The notes: generated by a model from the sequence alone, not told the origin. DNA of 54,143 bases from Prevotella sp. (GCA_017402445.1 JAFPME010000008.1:1-54143); one strand, 5' to 3'; shown: positions 26,736-37,500, numbered from the stretch's first letter. Numbers and translations: made by a program.

Positions 26736-28427
26736 TTAATTCTTTATTCCATAAACGGTAGCCTTGCCGCCTTTCACCTTTATTATATTGTAAGGCTCGG
26801 TGGGGAACACAAGGTTCGTCATTGACAGTTTGCCCTCGACGTCGAACAACTCGATGCTGCTATGGTCAATGAAGATGCGCAATTGGCGCAGCTGACCGTG
26901 GGTGGGAGCAACCGTTTCTACGGGGAAGGCCTCGCTGAAGCCCACGTTGCCGCTCTGTCGGCGGTCCATGGCGAAGGTCTGCTTCTGCGCGTTGTAGTTC
27001 ATCACCACTTTCTCACCCTTGGCATTGGAGAGAGTCAGTTCCATGGTTCCCTTCACGTCGACGACGATCTCGCAGGCATCGGTCGGCTTCTTGATCTTCG
27101 CACCGCGCAGGGCATCGACCTCCTTCGAGGGTACCACGCTGCAATAGGTCTCCGTACCGTCGGTGAAGAGTCCCAGGTCGCGAGGCAGGGCGTTGGCCGA
27201 GCGGAACTGCTTCGTGGGCACGACACCGGCATACTGCCAGTTCGACATCCACACGATGGCAACGCGTCGGTTGTCGGGAGCATTGTCGAAGGTGACAGTC
27301 GCGTAGTGATCCTTGCCATAGTCCATCCACTTGGTCACCTCAGGCTTCGATTCGCAGGTGAACTTATGTCCGTCGAACTGTCCGACGAAATACTGTGTGG
27401 CCGATCCGCCGAAGGGTCCGCCGGGGTTGATGTTGCAGAGGAGCACCCACTTCGTCTGTCCTGTGCCGCGCACCGGGAGCGGGAAGAGGTCGGGACACTC
27501 CCACACGCCGCCGTGGTTGCCATATTCCTTGCCGAACGACGACTCATAGCGCCAGTCCTTCAGGTTGGTCGACGAGTAGAACTGCATCTCCTGACCGACA
27601 GCCAGAGGCATGATCCACTTCTGTGTCCCTTCGTGCCAAAAGAGGTGAGGGTCGCGGAAGTCGGGCACGCCCGATGTGAGCACGGGGTTCTTCTCATACT
27701 TCTTGAACGTGCGGCCTCCGTCGGTCGAATAGGCCATCGACTGCGTCTGGCTCTCGGCAGCAGAGGTGTAGAAAGCGATGATGGCGTCCTTGCCGTAGCC
27801 CGCCGTGTTGTTCTTGTCGACCACGCACGAACCGCTGAAGATGGTTCCAACGGCATCGGGTTCGATGGCGGTGGGCATAGCCTCCCAGTGGATGAGGTCT
27901 TTCGACACAGAGTGCCCCCATGTCATGTTCTCCCACTGCGATCCGTAGGGATTCCACTGGTAGCAGAGGTGCCACAGGCCGTCCTTATAGAACATGCCGT
28001 TGGGGTCGTTCATCCATCCCCACAACGGAGTGTGGTGATAGACGGGGCGATACTTTTCGCGGTTGGCAGTGTCGAAGGTTTCACTGTATGTCATCTCTTT
28101 CCAGCAGGCGAAGTCCTTTACGGGACCTGTATTGCGGCGGTCGCCGTGGAAGATGATGTCGAGCAGCTGTCCGTCTTTGATCTCCAGCGGCACGAAGTAG
28201 TCCACGTTATCAACGGCGAGCCTGACGTTAGGCCGCCGCGTGCACTGGTTGTCCTTTCCGATAACGCGAACGTTGGCTACCTCCGCTTTTTCCTCAACAG
28301 GCAGCAAGACATATTTCTTTCCTTGCTCCAGGCGAAGCATGGCATGGTTCTCACTGAGCACCTGCACCTGTGCACTGGCGGTGACAGTCATCAGAGCGGC
28401 GATCATTGACATCATAAGTTTCTTCAT
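26736..28427 (-). CDS. Glycoside hydrolase family 32 (DUF4980-containing), periplasmic exo-fructosidase type
   Basis: 563 aa with a signal peptide cut after TASAQ and no lipobox, so it is probably periplasmic. An N-terminal DUF4980-like beta domain (about 20-115) precedes the five-bladed propeller. Catalytic residues are visible: nucleophile Asp in WGWMNDPNG near 141, transition-state Asp in FRDPHLFW and acid/base Glu in WECPDLF. A C-terminal beta-sandwich includes FIDHSSIELF. It would release fructose from fructan oligosaccharides. MKKLMMSM is preferred to the in-frame ATG five codons earlier. A promoter and candidate operator lie directly upstream. Confidence 0.93.
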   Translation of the reverse strand: MKKLMMSMIAALMTVTASAQVQVLSENHAMLRLEQGKKYVLLPVEEKAEVANVRVIGKDNQCTRRPNVRLAVDNVDYFVPLEIKDGQLLDIIFHGDRRNTGPVKDFACWKEMTYSETFDTANREKYRPVYHHTPLWGWMNDPNGMFYKDGLWHLCYQWNPYGSQWENMTWGHSVSKDLIHWEAMPTAIEPDAVGTIFSGSCVVDKNNTAGYGKDAIIAFYTSAAESQTQSMAYSTDGGRTFKKYEKNPVLTSGVPDFRDPHLFWHEGTQKWIMPLAVGQEMQFYSSTNLKDWRYESSFGKEYGNHGGVWECPDLFPLPVRGTGQTKWVLLCNINPGGPFGGSATQYFVGQFDGHKFTCESKPEVTKWMDYGKDHYATVTFDNAPDNRRVAIVWMSNWQYAGVVPTKQFRSANALPRDLGLFTDGTETYCSVVPSKEVDALRGAKIKKPTDACEIVVDVKGTMELTLSNAKGEKVVMNYNAQKQTFAMDRRQSGNVGFSEAFPVETVAPTHGQLRQLRIFIDHSSIELFDVEGKLSMTNLVFPTEPYNIIKVKGGKATVYGIKN

Positions 28428-28468
28428 TTTCGTTTGTTTCATGATTTAAGTTTCTATCAATTATGCTG

Positions 28469-28545
28469 CAAATTTACATATAAGACTCCTATATATACAA
28501 TAAATAATGTTGCATATACTAATAAAAATCGTTCATTGCAACATT
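28469..28545 (-). promoter_or_regulatory. Promoter and candidate HTCS operator of the GH32 gene
   Basis: On the minus strand the -7 box TAAATTTG is at 28469-28476, with TTG (28498-28500) as the -33 element 21 bp away. Directly upstream is a perfect inverted repeat AATGTTGCA / TGCAACATT (28506-28514 and 28537-28545). It encloses ATGAACGATT (28527-28536). AAAAATCGTTCATTG (plus strand) occurs identically upstream of susC. Confidence 0.65.
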
Positions 28546-28582
28546 TTCTGCTTACAATAAACGAAATTTGGCAAGAAAAGCG

Positions 28583-29356
28583 TCAGAACAACCTGAAAGC
28601 CACCCTGAAGTTCAGCACCGGCCAGACGGATATACTTGAAATGGTCTTCACCACACCACCATCTTCGCCGTTCAGATTCTCATCCTTCAGTTCCTGGCCT
28701 TGACACTCGATCTCCGGTTTGCCCCAGAACTGTACACCGAGGTCAAGACTGCAAGCAACGCGGCTCTTCAGCGGAGCAGGACGTCCGAAACCAATTCCGA
28801 CATAAGGACGGAACTTCGCGACCTTGATGTTGCCATTGACATTACCTCTGTCATCGGGTGTGAGGAAATAGTCACCAAGAGAGTATCCTGCCTTCTGGTT
28901 GTCGGGCACCATACGGTTGTAGGCCGAGACGGCAATCAGCACTCCGTCTTCCTTATTATATACCTCTGCCACTTTATCGGTACCCATATAAGCACCTGCC
29001 GTAAAGCGGAAACTCGTCTTCTTCGAAGGATAGAAATCGAAAAGCACATGGCCTGTGGTCATCGACAGTTTCCCCTCGACGGCCACTGTTTCTGGAAGTA
29101 CAGCCTGCGCGGTAGCGTTGCGGTACTCGATTTTCAAATCTGTGCTGTACTTGAAAGGGAAGATATCGGCACCACCACGAATGCCTACATAAGGCGTGAT
29201 GGGAAAAGCCAAGTCGGCTGTTATACCTGTTGTTCCTACACCTACCGACAAGCTGCCGTGGTTGAAAATACCAAGATCGTCGCTCTCCAATTCCTGTGCC
29301 ACGGCACTCATTGATGCCATGATGGCAAGCATAGCAATTGCTAAATACCTGTTCAT
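28583..29356 (-). CDS. Outer-membrane beta-barrel (porin-like) protein
   Basis: 257 aa. Signal peptide MNRYLAIAMLAIMASMSAVAQ. The mature part has amphipathic strands with glycine-rich turns (HGSLSVGVGTTGITADLAFPITPYVGIRGG, KFRPYVGIGFGRPAP) and ends in RVAFRLF, with the C-terminal Phe expected of outer-membrane barrels. There is no recognised enzyme domain. It sits between the two GH32 genes but has its own promoter, so its link to fructan use is uncertain. The start MNRYLA is chosen for signal-peptide fit. Confidence 0.75.
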   Translation of the reverse strand: MNRYLAIAMLAIMASMSAVAQELESDDLGIFNHGSLSVGVGTTGITADLAFPITPYVGIRGGADIFPFKYSTDLKIEYRNATAQAVLPETVAVEGKLSMTTGHVLFDFYPSKKTSFRFTAGAYMGTDKVAEVYNKEDGVLIAVSAYNRMVPDNQKAGYSLGDYFLTPDDRGNVNGNIKVAKFRPYVGIGFGRPAPLKSRVACSLDLGVQFWGKPEIECQGQELKDENLNGEDGGVVKTISSISVWPVLNFRVAFRLF

Positions 29357-29392
29357 TTCGTTTCTTTTTTCCTGTTCATACTGTTTCTGCTG

Positions 29393-29400
29393 CAAAGATA
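29393..29400 (-). promoter_or_regulatory. -7 box of the porin-like gene
   Basis: TATCTTTG on the minus strand, 36 nt before the ATG. GAACGATTTT at 29421-29430 (plus strand) resembles the motif in the GH32 and susC upstream regions. Further up, an 8-bp inverted repeat ATCACTGA / TCAGTGAT (29443-29450 and 29483-29490) lies between this promoter and the end of the upstream GH32 gene. Confidence 0.55.
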
Positions 29401-29504
29401 TAACTTTTTCCCAACACTACGAACGATTTTCCCAACTAATGCATCACTGACGAGTCACACCTATTCCAGTACAACTAAACGATCAGTGATACATGTGCGG
29501 CCTG

Positions 29505-31037
29505 TTACCAGATGCGGTTAAGTGGGCGTATCTGAGCCTCACAGTCGGCTCCCGACACCTTCAGGTGATTGTAGATGGCCTGTGGGAAGACGAGATTGGT
29601 CATCGACATGGTGCCCTGCGTGGTGAAGATCTCCACCGACGACTGGTCGACGAAGATATCAAGTTCCACCTTGTTGCCCGTTACTTTCAGCGGAGCTCGC
29701 ATCGAGGGGATGGAGAAGGTGCCGTTGAAGTTGGTCTTTCCGCTTGTCGATGTGCGGTGAGCGGTGAGCGAACGGTCGGAGGCGTTGATGTCGAAGGTGA
29801 ACTGTTCGTCGCTGGAGTTGGCCAGCGTGACGGTCGAGTTCTTGTCGAGACCGATGGTCAGGTGCAGTTGATAGGCATCCTTGGCGTCGATGGCACCGTC
29901 GGTCTTCTGCCAGGCTCCTGCGATGTTGTCGATCTCCTTCACCACGGTAGAGGCCAGCACGGGCTTGCCGTCATATTCGGTCAGCCGTAGCTCGCGCGGC
30001 AGTGTGAAGGCCGAGCGCCAAGGCGAACAGGGCACGTCGCCCGAATACTGCCAGTTGTTCATCCAGCCGATCATGATGCGGCGGTCGCCGGTGTTAGACC
30101 AGGTGACACCTGCGTAGTTGTCCATGCCGTAGTCGAGCCAGAGCGGATAGTCGAGGTTGTCGGCGGTGAAGGTGGTGCCGTCGAATTGTCCCACGAAGTA
30201 CATCATGCCTGAACCGAGGATAGGGCCGCCGGGGTTGACGCTGATGATGAGCACCCACTTGTCGCCCATCTGAATCAGGTCAGGACATTCCCACTGCAGC
30301 GAGGGACGTCCGGGCAGCGGCACAAAGAACGTGCTCAGGTGCTGCCACGTCTTCAGGTCGGCGGAACCGTAGAACTCGGCTCCCATCTTCCATCCTTTGG
30401 CCAACGCCATGATCCACTTCTTGCTCGGCTCGTGCCAGAACACCTTCGGGTCGCGCAGGTTGTCGTCGTTGTTCTTGATGACGGGGTTGCCATTGTAGCG
30501 TGTGAAATTCTTGCCGTCGTCGGTAGAGTAAGCCAGCGACTGCTGCTGCACGTTGCTGGCCGAGGTGTAGAGGGCCACCATGGCGTTGGCACCGAAGCCT
30601 GCCGTGTTGTCTTTGTCGATGACACACGAACCGGAGAAGATGTCGCCCAGCTCGTCGCGTGTCAAGGCCACAGTCTGTTCTTCCCAGTGGATGAGGTCTT
30701 TCGACTTTGCATGCCCCCACGACATGTTTCCCCAGCCGTTCCCCTGCGGGTTGTACTGGTAGAAGAGGTGGTAGACGCCGTTGACATAGACCATTCCGTT
30801 GGGGTCGTTGACCCAGTTCTTGGCCGGTGTGTAGTGAATCTGCGGTCGATACTGCTCGTTGTAGCTGCTCTTCGTCGTAGGCTCGGTCGGTTTGTCCGTC
30901 GGCTGTTCTTTCGGATCGTCGATGAGCGGATTGTAGTCCTGCTTGTGGTCATCGTCGCCTCCGCAGGCCGTAAATACTCCCCCGAGAGCGAGAGCCGTTA
31001 CCAAAAACAGAGCATATCTCAATATATTCTTCTTCAT
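29505..31037 (-). CDS. Glycoside hydrolase family 32 surface lipoprotein (endo-fructanase type)
   Basis: 510 aa. Lipobox GGVFTAC followed by GGDDDH, an acidic stretch like the lipoprotein export signal of Bacteroidetes, so a cell-surface location is likely. The GH32 catalytic residues are present: Asp in NWVNDPNGMVY, Asp in LRDPKVFWHEP and Glu in LQWECPDLIQMG, plus the beta-sandwich FVDQSSVEIF. Position and anchoring match the surface endo-levanase BT1760. Levan versus inulin preference cannot be read from sequence. The start MKKNILRYALF (31037) gives a proper signal. It is last in the susC-susD-SGBP operon. Confidence 0.92.
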   Translation of the reverse strand: MKKNILRYALFLVTALALGGVFTACGGDDDHKQDYNPLIDDPKEQPTDKPTEPTTKSSYNEQYRPQIHYTPAKNWVNDPNGMVYVNGVYHLFYQYNPQGNGWGNMSWGHAKSKDLIHWEEQTVALTRDELGDIFSGSCVIDKDNTAGFGANAMVALYTSASNVQQQSLAYSTDDGKNFTRYNGNPVIKNNDDNLRDPKVFWHEPSKKWIMALAKGWKMGAEFYGSADLKTWQHLSTFFVPLPGRPSLQWECPDLIQMGDKWVLIISVNPGGPILGSGMMYFVGQFDGTTFTADNLDYPLWLDYGMDNYAGVTWSNTGDRRIMIGWMNNWQYSGDVPCSPWRSAFTLPRELRLTEYDGKPVLASTVVKEIDNIAGAWQKTDGAIDAKDAYQLHLTIGLDKNSTVTLANSSDEQFTFDINASDRSLTAHRTSTSGKTNFNGTFSIPSMRAPLKVTGNKVELDIFVDQSSVEIFTTQGTMSMTNLVFPQAIYNHLKVSGADCEAQIRPLNRIW

Positions 31038-31135
31038 TACTATAGGAAACGTTTGATAGTAAGAAAAAAGAGGATGTGTACGAGAGGTACACACCCTCTT
31101 CCGAATGAACTAACTGCTATTGTTATGAAAAGGTC

Positions 31136-32662
31136 TTATCGTGTCTTCAGGTACTCCAGTGAGTTCTTGGCCAGACGGAGCACGTTGTCCTGATAGATGT
31201 TGTTCTTCGGATGTGCGCTCTTGTCGGGCGTGCCGTCGGCGTTCTTCATCGAGAATTCGCAGCCGCCGTTACCAATCATGAGCAGAGTGCCCTTGAACTC
31301 GGTGTTGCCCTGCTGGGCTTCCCACACGTTGAGCTGGCTCACCCAGTCGATCTGGCTATCCCATGTGCCGAGCGGATAGATGCCGTAAGTCTGCGTGGTC
31401 TGCGTGTAGCAGGCTTCTTCCTGGTTGCCGATGCCGGTGTAGAGGCTGGGCAGGTTGAAGAAGAGGCAGTTGTGGTCTTCCGTCCATCCCGGACCCTTGA
31501 AGGCGATGAGCTTCGTGCGGTCGTTCGACTCCACCTCCAGACCCTTGAAGATAGCATGCGAGGAGTGGTCTTTCGAGAAGCGTCCGCCGGGATTCAGCTG
31601 TACGGCCATCTTCCACACGTCGTTGTTGATGCCTCCCACGCCGGTACCGATGGCGTGGTCGTTGTTCTTCATGTCGTCGAGGTTCAGGCGTCCCAGATGT
31701 CCTACATAGGTGGTGGCGTGGCTCCAGAGGAGCATGCTGCCGCCGTCCTTGTACCACTGCTGGATGATGGGCGTGGCGTTCTGCACCACTTCGGGGATAC
31801 CAAACACCTGGTCTTCACCCACACCCTCGAGGTCGCGCAGCCAGAAGAGCACGCGGTAGGGATCCACATCGTCGGCCGACTTGATGTCGCCGAAGTAGAC
31901 ATACTGTGCTGTGGGATAGGTCTCATGGAGCCAGAGCCATGCCGATGCCTCGTCGTCGTCGCCGTTGGCGATGAGTTCCTCGGGCGTAGCATAGATGCTG
32001 AGGAATCCGATAGCCGTCTTACCGATGCGCAGCGACGAGCGTGTGGCGAGCGATGTTCCCTTGTCGTTCTTGGCCGTGAGCGTCACTTCCCACGTGTCGC
32101 CAGTCTCCACATTATTTATAATATAAGAGGTGGCAGTGCCGGCGAGGGTCTCGTTGATGGTCTGCTTGCCGTTGGTGGCTGTGAAGATGATGTTGGAAGC
32201 GTCGGCTGCCTTGTCCCACTCCACGAGTGCGTCGTAGCCGCCGGCCTTCTCTACCTGGCTCATCTGAACGCCGCTGATGCTGGTGGCACCCTCGCGGATG
32301 TAGTTCTTCACCACACCGTTGGAGAAGTTGGTTCCGTCGGTGAGCTTGAAGACGTATTCGAAGGGCACGTTCGTGGGCACATTTTTCTGCGTGTAGCTTG
32401 ATCCGCTGACCGTCTCGCTGGCCGAGAGCGTTCCGTTGCGGTAGATGGTCACCAGCATCTGTGCATTCTGTGCAGGCCAACTGAGGATGTAGTCATCACC
32501 CTGCAACTGTCCGTTGATTTGGCTGACGTCGGGAGCTTGCAGCTTCATGCTCTCCCGTTCGTAGTCCTTGTCCTGGCAGGAAGAGAGAAGCCCTCCTCCG
32601 ACTCCCCCGAGGGGGAGAGCAGTTACCAAGTACACTACGTATTTCATTATATTCTTTTTCAT
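31136..32662 (-). CDS. Surface glycan-binding protein with DUF4960 (fructan SGBP)
   Basis: 508 aa. A lipoprotein signal ends at LLSSCQDKD; acidic residues after Cys suggest surface export. Two Ig/fibronectin-like modules (about 45-220) lead to a C-terminal DUF4960 domain (from about 225, GFLSIYATPEELIAN to the end). This matches BT1761, the levan-binding protein of the B. thetaiotaomicron locus. It lies third in the susC-susD operon. The signal peptide contains LPLGGVGGGLL, coded by a GC-rich repeat (32591-32619). The first residues closely resemble those of the neighbouring GH32 lipoprotein. Confidence 0.88.
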   Translation of the reverse strand: MKKNIMKYVVYLVTALPLGGVGGGLLSSCQDKDYERESMKLQAPDVSQINGQLQGDDYILSWPAQNAQMLVTIYRNGTLSASETVSGSSYTQKNVPTNVPFEYVFKLTDGTNFSNGVVKNYIREGATSISGVQMSQVEKAGGYDALVEWDKAADASNIIFTATNGKQTINETLAGTATSYIINNVETGDTWEVTLTAKNDKGTSLATRSSLRIGKTAIGFLSIYATPEELIANGDDDEASAWLWLHETYPTAQYVYFGDIKSADDVDPYRVLFWLRDLEGVGEDQVFGIPEVVQNATPIIQQWYKDGGSMLLWSHATTYVGHLGRLNLDDMKNNDHAIGTGVGGINNDVWKMAVQLNPGGRFSKDHSSHAIFKGLEVESNDRTKLIAFKGPGWTEDHNCLFFNLPSLYTGIGNQEEACYTQTTQTYGIYPLGTWDSQIDWVSQLNVWEAQQGNTEFKGTLLMIGNGGCEFSMKNADGTPDKSAHPKNNIYQDNVLRLAKNSLEYLKTR

Positions 32663-32746
32663 AATGTCGTATTCTTTTATTATTACATTATTAAGTATTT
32701 GGTCTCTATATATTCCCTATCCTTGCGGAGGGTAAGGGGGGCTCTT

Positions 32747-34498
32747 TTAATTGTATCCCTTGTTCTGAGTGTACAGTCCGGGCACATAGTAGAGCTGGAT
32801 GTAGGGCAGCGGGAAGTATTCGTTCTTGCCTGCCGTGAAGTGTGCATCCTTGTAGTACTGGCCGTAGGTCTGTCCGTCGTAGACCGAGTTCTGTTCCGAC
32901 TCAAAGAACTTGTTGAGCGTCTGCGAGGCGATGCCCCAGCGGCGCAGGTCGAAGAAGCGGTTGCCCTCCATGGCCGTCTCCAGACGGCGCTCCCACTGCA
33001 GGCACTGACGGGCCTGTTCCTTCGAAGCGAAGTAGCTGGCGGGGTAGAGAGCGATGTCGCACTGGTCGGCGGCGTAGGCGATGTGCTTCGAGATGGAGTT
33101 CTTCGCACGCTGGCGGATGTCGTTGATGATGCTGCGTGCTTCCTCCAGTGCGCCTGTCTCGATGAGAGCCTCGGCGCGCATCAGCATGACGTCGGTGTAG
33201 CGGAACACATAGTCGTTCATGGCGAAGGCCTGCCAGGGGTTGTCGAAGGTCTCACCCTTTGAGCGCTGCGGCACTTCCTTGAGCGAAGCGTAGTAACCGT
33301 AAGTATTCGGAGTGCGCGAGTTGTCCTTCGTCATCGTGAACTGTGTCTCATACTTGTAAGGGAAGGTGGGCATACCGACGGTGTGGAAGAGGCGCGGATC
33401 CCACTTCTGTGCGTTGGGCACGCCGTTGGTCGGATAGGCTATCTCCTTGTTGTAGTCGTCGAACATGGGCAGTCCGTCGCGCGTCTTGAAGGCATTTACG
33501 AGGTTCTGTGTGGGCTTGTGGAAGTCCCATCCGCACGACCACATACCCCAGCAGCCGTTGAGCATGTTGCTCCAGTTGGCGCGTCCGAAGCGTGTGTTGT
33601 CGTCCTGATAGTCGGAGTGCTGCACGGCGAAGATACTTTCCTTCGAGTTCTTGTATTCGGGCAGGAAGATGTCACCGTAGTCCTCCAGATAGCCGTAGTC
33701 AGAAGACTGCTGTACAACAGCCGTATACTCCAATACTTTCTGCATGTAGTCCTGATTGATGTGGCTCACGCCGGTGTTGGCCTCATAGCCGTCACCCCAT
33801 GCCATGGTGAGGTAGCACTTGGCCAGATAGGCAGCAGCGGCAATCTTGTTGGCGCGACCGCCGTCCGGCTGCGTGGCGGGGAGCACATCGTAGGCGGCCT
33901 TGAAGTCGGCCACGATCTTTTCCATCAGCTCCTCGTGGGTGAACTGGTTGTTCGGGGTCTGCTCTTCGGTGTGGTTTCTGTAAACCTCTTCGTCGACCCA
34001 AGGCACCTGGTTCCACAGCTGCACGAGCTTGAAGTAGAAGTGTGCACGCAGGAAGCGCACCTCGCCTTCGCGGATCACGCGGGTGGCGGCGTCGATCTTG
34101 TCGGCATGGTCAGCGAGCGACACCAGGGCGCGGTTGCAGCGGCTGACGGAGCAGTAGAGGTGATACCACAGTTCGTCCATGTGGTCGGGGGTGGAAGCGG
34201 TCAGCGTTGACCACACCTCCACGGGGTGATAGTTGGTGTCGGTGGTTCCCGAACCGCCTTTCATGGCGTCGTCGGAAGACACGTCACCGTAGGGCCAGAG
34301 GTTGAACGGATAGGTGTACCAGTCGTCGCCCAGCTTGGCATAAGCAGCAGTGACCATTTGTTCAGGCTGGCTCATGGCCAGATCTTCGCTGATGACTCCC
34401 TTCGGCTCTACATCGATGAAATCGTCGCAGCTCACGAGGGTTGCGGTGATGCCGCAACAAACTAAACCAGCGCAGAATGTTTTATATATTGCTTTCAT
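32747..34498 (-). CDS. susD: SusD-like nutrient-binding lipoprotein
   Basis: 583 aa with lipobox ATLVSCDDF and the typical mature start DDFIDVEPKG. SusD/RagB features include the helical TPR-like half with EVRFLRAHFYFKLVQLWNQVPWVDEEV near 130 and, at the C terminus, MEGNRFFDLRRWG and AGKNEYFPLPYIQL. It is an outer-membrane surface lipoprotein that forms a lid on the SusC-like transporter and binds fructan. It starts 37 nt after the susC stop. It corresponds to BT1762. Confidence 0.94.
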   Translation of the reverse strand: MKAIYKTFCAGLVCCGITATLVSCDDFIDVEPKGVISEDLAMSQPEQMVTAAYAKLGDDWYTYPFNLWPYGDVSSDDAMKGGSGTTDTNYHPVEVWSTLTASTPDHMDELWYHLYCSVSRCNRALVSLADHADKIDAATRVIREGEVRFLRAHFYFKLVQLWNQVPWVDEEVYRNHTEEQTPNNQFTHEELMEKIVADFKAAYDVLPATQPDGGRANKIAAAAYLAKCYLTMAWGDGYEANTGVSHINQDYMQKVLEYTAVVQQSSDYGYLEDYGDIFLPEYKNSKESIFAVQHSDYQDDNTRFGRANWSNMLNGCWGMWSCGWDFHKPTQNLVNAFKTRDGLPMFDDYNKEIAYPTNGVPNAQKWDPRLFHTVGMPTFPYKYETQFTMTKDNSRTPNTYGYYASLKEVPQRSKGETFDNPWQAFAMNDYVFRYTDVMLMRAEALIETGALEEARSIINDIRQRAKNSISKHIAYAADQCDIALYPASYFASKEQARQCLQWERRLETAMEGNRFFDLRRWGIASQTLNKFFESEQNSVYDGQTYGQYYKDAHFTAGKNEYFPLPYIQLYYVPGLYTQNKGYN

Positions 34499-34535
34499 AA
34501 TTGTTCAATTATCTGTAATCTGTTATCTTTTTCTA

Positions 34536-37500
34536 TTAGAACGAAGCTTGAATACCGAGAGAAATAGAAGTGCTGTTAGGATAAGCCCAGTTGGGGTTCT
34601 CTGGGTCTGAACAGGTCAGCGAGCTGCTCTTCAGTGTGAGCAGATTATGACCGGAGACGTAGACACGTGCGCTGCTCATCTTCAGCTTCTCAATGATCTT
34701 GGTGGGGAAGTTATAGCCAATCTGCAGCTGACGGAGCTTGGCATACGAACCGTTCTCCACGAAGTAGCTGCTGGCGCGGTTCTCGTTGCCCACGTTGTTG
34801 GTGGTCAGAGCGGGAATGGTGCTGCCTGTGTTGGCTGTTGTCCAAGCGTCGAGCATGCGGTTACCCTTGTTCGAGCCGGCATCGGTGATGGAGTAGAAGT
34901 CGGTCTGGAACTTCTGGTTGTTGTAGACATCCTGTCCGGCAACACCTTGCCAGAACATCGAGAAGTCGAAGCCCTTGTAGGCCAGTTCGATGTTCAGACC
35001 CCAAGAGTAGTTGGGCACCGGGTTGAAGATCCAGGTCTGGTCCTGCTCGTTGATGATACCGTTACCGTCGAGGTCGGCATACTTCAGGCCACCCACGCGG
35101 GCGTTCTCCTGACCGCTGGCCAGCACTTCCTCGCGGCTCTGGAACAATCCGTCGACCACGTAGCCCACGATTGAGCCGTAAGGCTTCTTCGATTCCACGA
35201 GGTTCTCCTTGGCTGTGTGTACATACGAGCCGGTCGTTGTTTCGGGCAGGTAGGTCACCTTCTGGCGGAAGAAGTCAATGTTTCCGTTAATATTGTAGGT
35301 CAGGCCGAAGTTGGTCTTTCCGCGATAGCCGATGGCAAATTCCATACCCCAGTTCTGCAGTGACGGACCGTTGAGCCAGCTGGCGCCACCTTCACCCATT
35401 GAGCCAAGGTAGGCAGGATTGATCAGCATGTCCTTCACCTTCTTTACATATACATCGTAGGTACCGTAGAGCGTGTTGCCGAAGAGGGTGAAGTCAAGAC
35501 CGCCGTTCCACTGTTCTGTGGTTTCCCACTTCAGGTTGTTGTTCTGCGACTGTGTGGCACGGAAACCAGAGGGGAAGATACCCGATCCAGCCAGATGCAA
35601 GTCGTAGGCTGTCGACTCGTTGCGCTCACCGCCGTAGGTGGCAGCGTAGAGTCCGTAGCGTGCGTAGTTGGAAATGGCCTGGTTACCAGTCTGTCCCCAT
35701 GAAGCACGAATCTTCAAGTCGTCAATCCAGTCCTGTTTCAGGTGTTGCGAGATACGGTAACCCAGCGTGGCAGCGGGGAACGTACCGTAGCGGTTGTTCT
35801 CACCGAAGCGGCTCGAGCCGTCGTGACGGATGGTGAACGAAGCCAGGATCAGGTCCTTGAAGTTGTAGTCAACCTTTCCGAAGAATGAAACGAGGTTGTA
35901 GCCCTCCTGAATACCGGTGGCGCGCTGTGTGCCGGTAGCAGCATCGGGATACATGTAGTCGTAGTTCTCGAGAGCGAACATCTGTGCGTAGGCATTCGAT
36001 CTGTCCTCGATGTCGCGGTGCAGCTCAATACCACCCAGCAGGATGAACGAGTGGTCGGTGCCCAGCGTGAAGTTATAGTTAGCCGTGTTCGACCATGTCC
36101 ATTTGACAGATGTCTTGGCTCCCATGTTGGTCGACGGGGTAGAGTTGTTGACGACATCAGAGTGCCATGTGTAGGTGACGCTGTGAATGTTCTCCGACCA
36201 CAAGTCGAGACCGAAGTTCGAACGGAGCAGCAGACCCTTGATGGGCTGGATGTTGATGTAGCCGTTACCGAAGATACGCCACATCTTCAGACGGTTGTCG
36301 CGGTTGTGATAGAGCTCGCGCAATGGGTTTTGGCGGTCGCTCATACCACCGACAGGACCCGAGAAGGTCACACCGTCTTCCTCGTAGACAGGCAGCGTGG
36401 GCGCCATCTTCAGCGCGTTCTCCAACGGCTGGCAGTCCACCTGGTTTGAATAGGTGATCGTAGCGTTCTCACCGATGGTAATGATCTTGTTCACCTTGAA
36501 GCTGGTGTTGATACGACCGGAGAAGCTCTCGAAGTCGGTGTATTTCAGGATACCGTTGTTCTTCTTGTAACCGAACGAGAACAGCGCCGACGACTTGTCG
36601 GTGGCATTAGAGATGGAGAGGTCGTAGTTCTGCGAGAAACCGGTGCGGCTGATTTCGTCCAGCCAGTCGGTGTCGCTGAAACGCATTGTGCGGCTCAGGT
36701 TCATGAAGCCATCGTAGCGGCCGTTCACCGTGAACTCGCGCATCTGTCCGGTAGCGGGATCGTAAGCCTTGATGGGGGTACCGGCTGCGGCGTTAAGCGT
36801 CAGACCGTAGTTGTTGGCATAAGCTTCGGGATCCAGGCCGTCGTTCATGGCAGCCTGAGCCATTGCTGTTGCATATTCGGCTGTGTTGGCCAGCTTCATC
36901 ATCGACTGCGAGTTGTAGAACTGAGCCGTCAGGTTGGCCGAGAAGTCTACCTTCACCTTGTCGCCCTTCTTGCCCGAGCGCGTGGTGATGATAATCACAC
37001 CGTTAGCAGCGCGCGAACCATAGATAGAAGCCGAGGCAGCGTCCTTCAGCACCTGCATCGACTCGATGTCGTTCATGTTCAGTGTGTTCAGGTTCGTCGT
37101 CGTGGGCACGCCGTCGATGATGAACAGCGGGTCCTGTGAAGAGTTGAACGAGCCGCCACCACGGATGCGGACGGTACCGGCACCTACAGGCGAACCGTTA
37201 CTGGTGATGGTCATGCCCGGCACCTTACCTTGCAGGGCGCGCATCGGGTCGGTGTCTGCCGACGATTTCAGCTCGTCGGTCTTCACAACGGCCACGGCAC
37301 CTGTCAGGTCGGCCTTGCGCTGCACCTGATAACCGGTCACCACAACTTCGGCCAGCTCCTTGGCCGAGTCTTCCATCTTCAGCGTCTGACCGGCTTGTGC
37401 GGTGGTGTCGATGGTCTTGTAGCCGATGTAAGAGATAGTAATCGGCGTGCCAGGGGCTACCTTCAGCGTGAAGTTACCATCGAAGTCGGTCACCGTTCCA

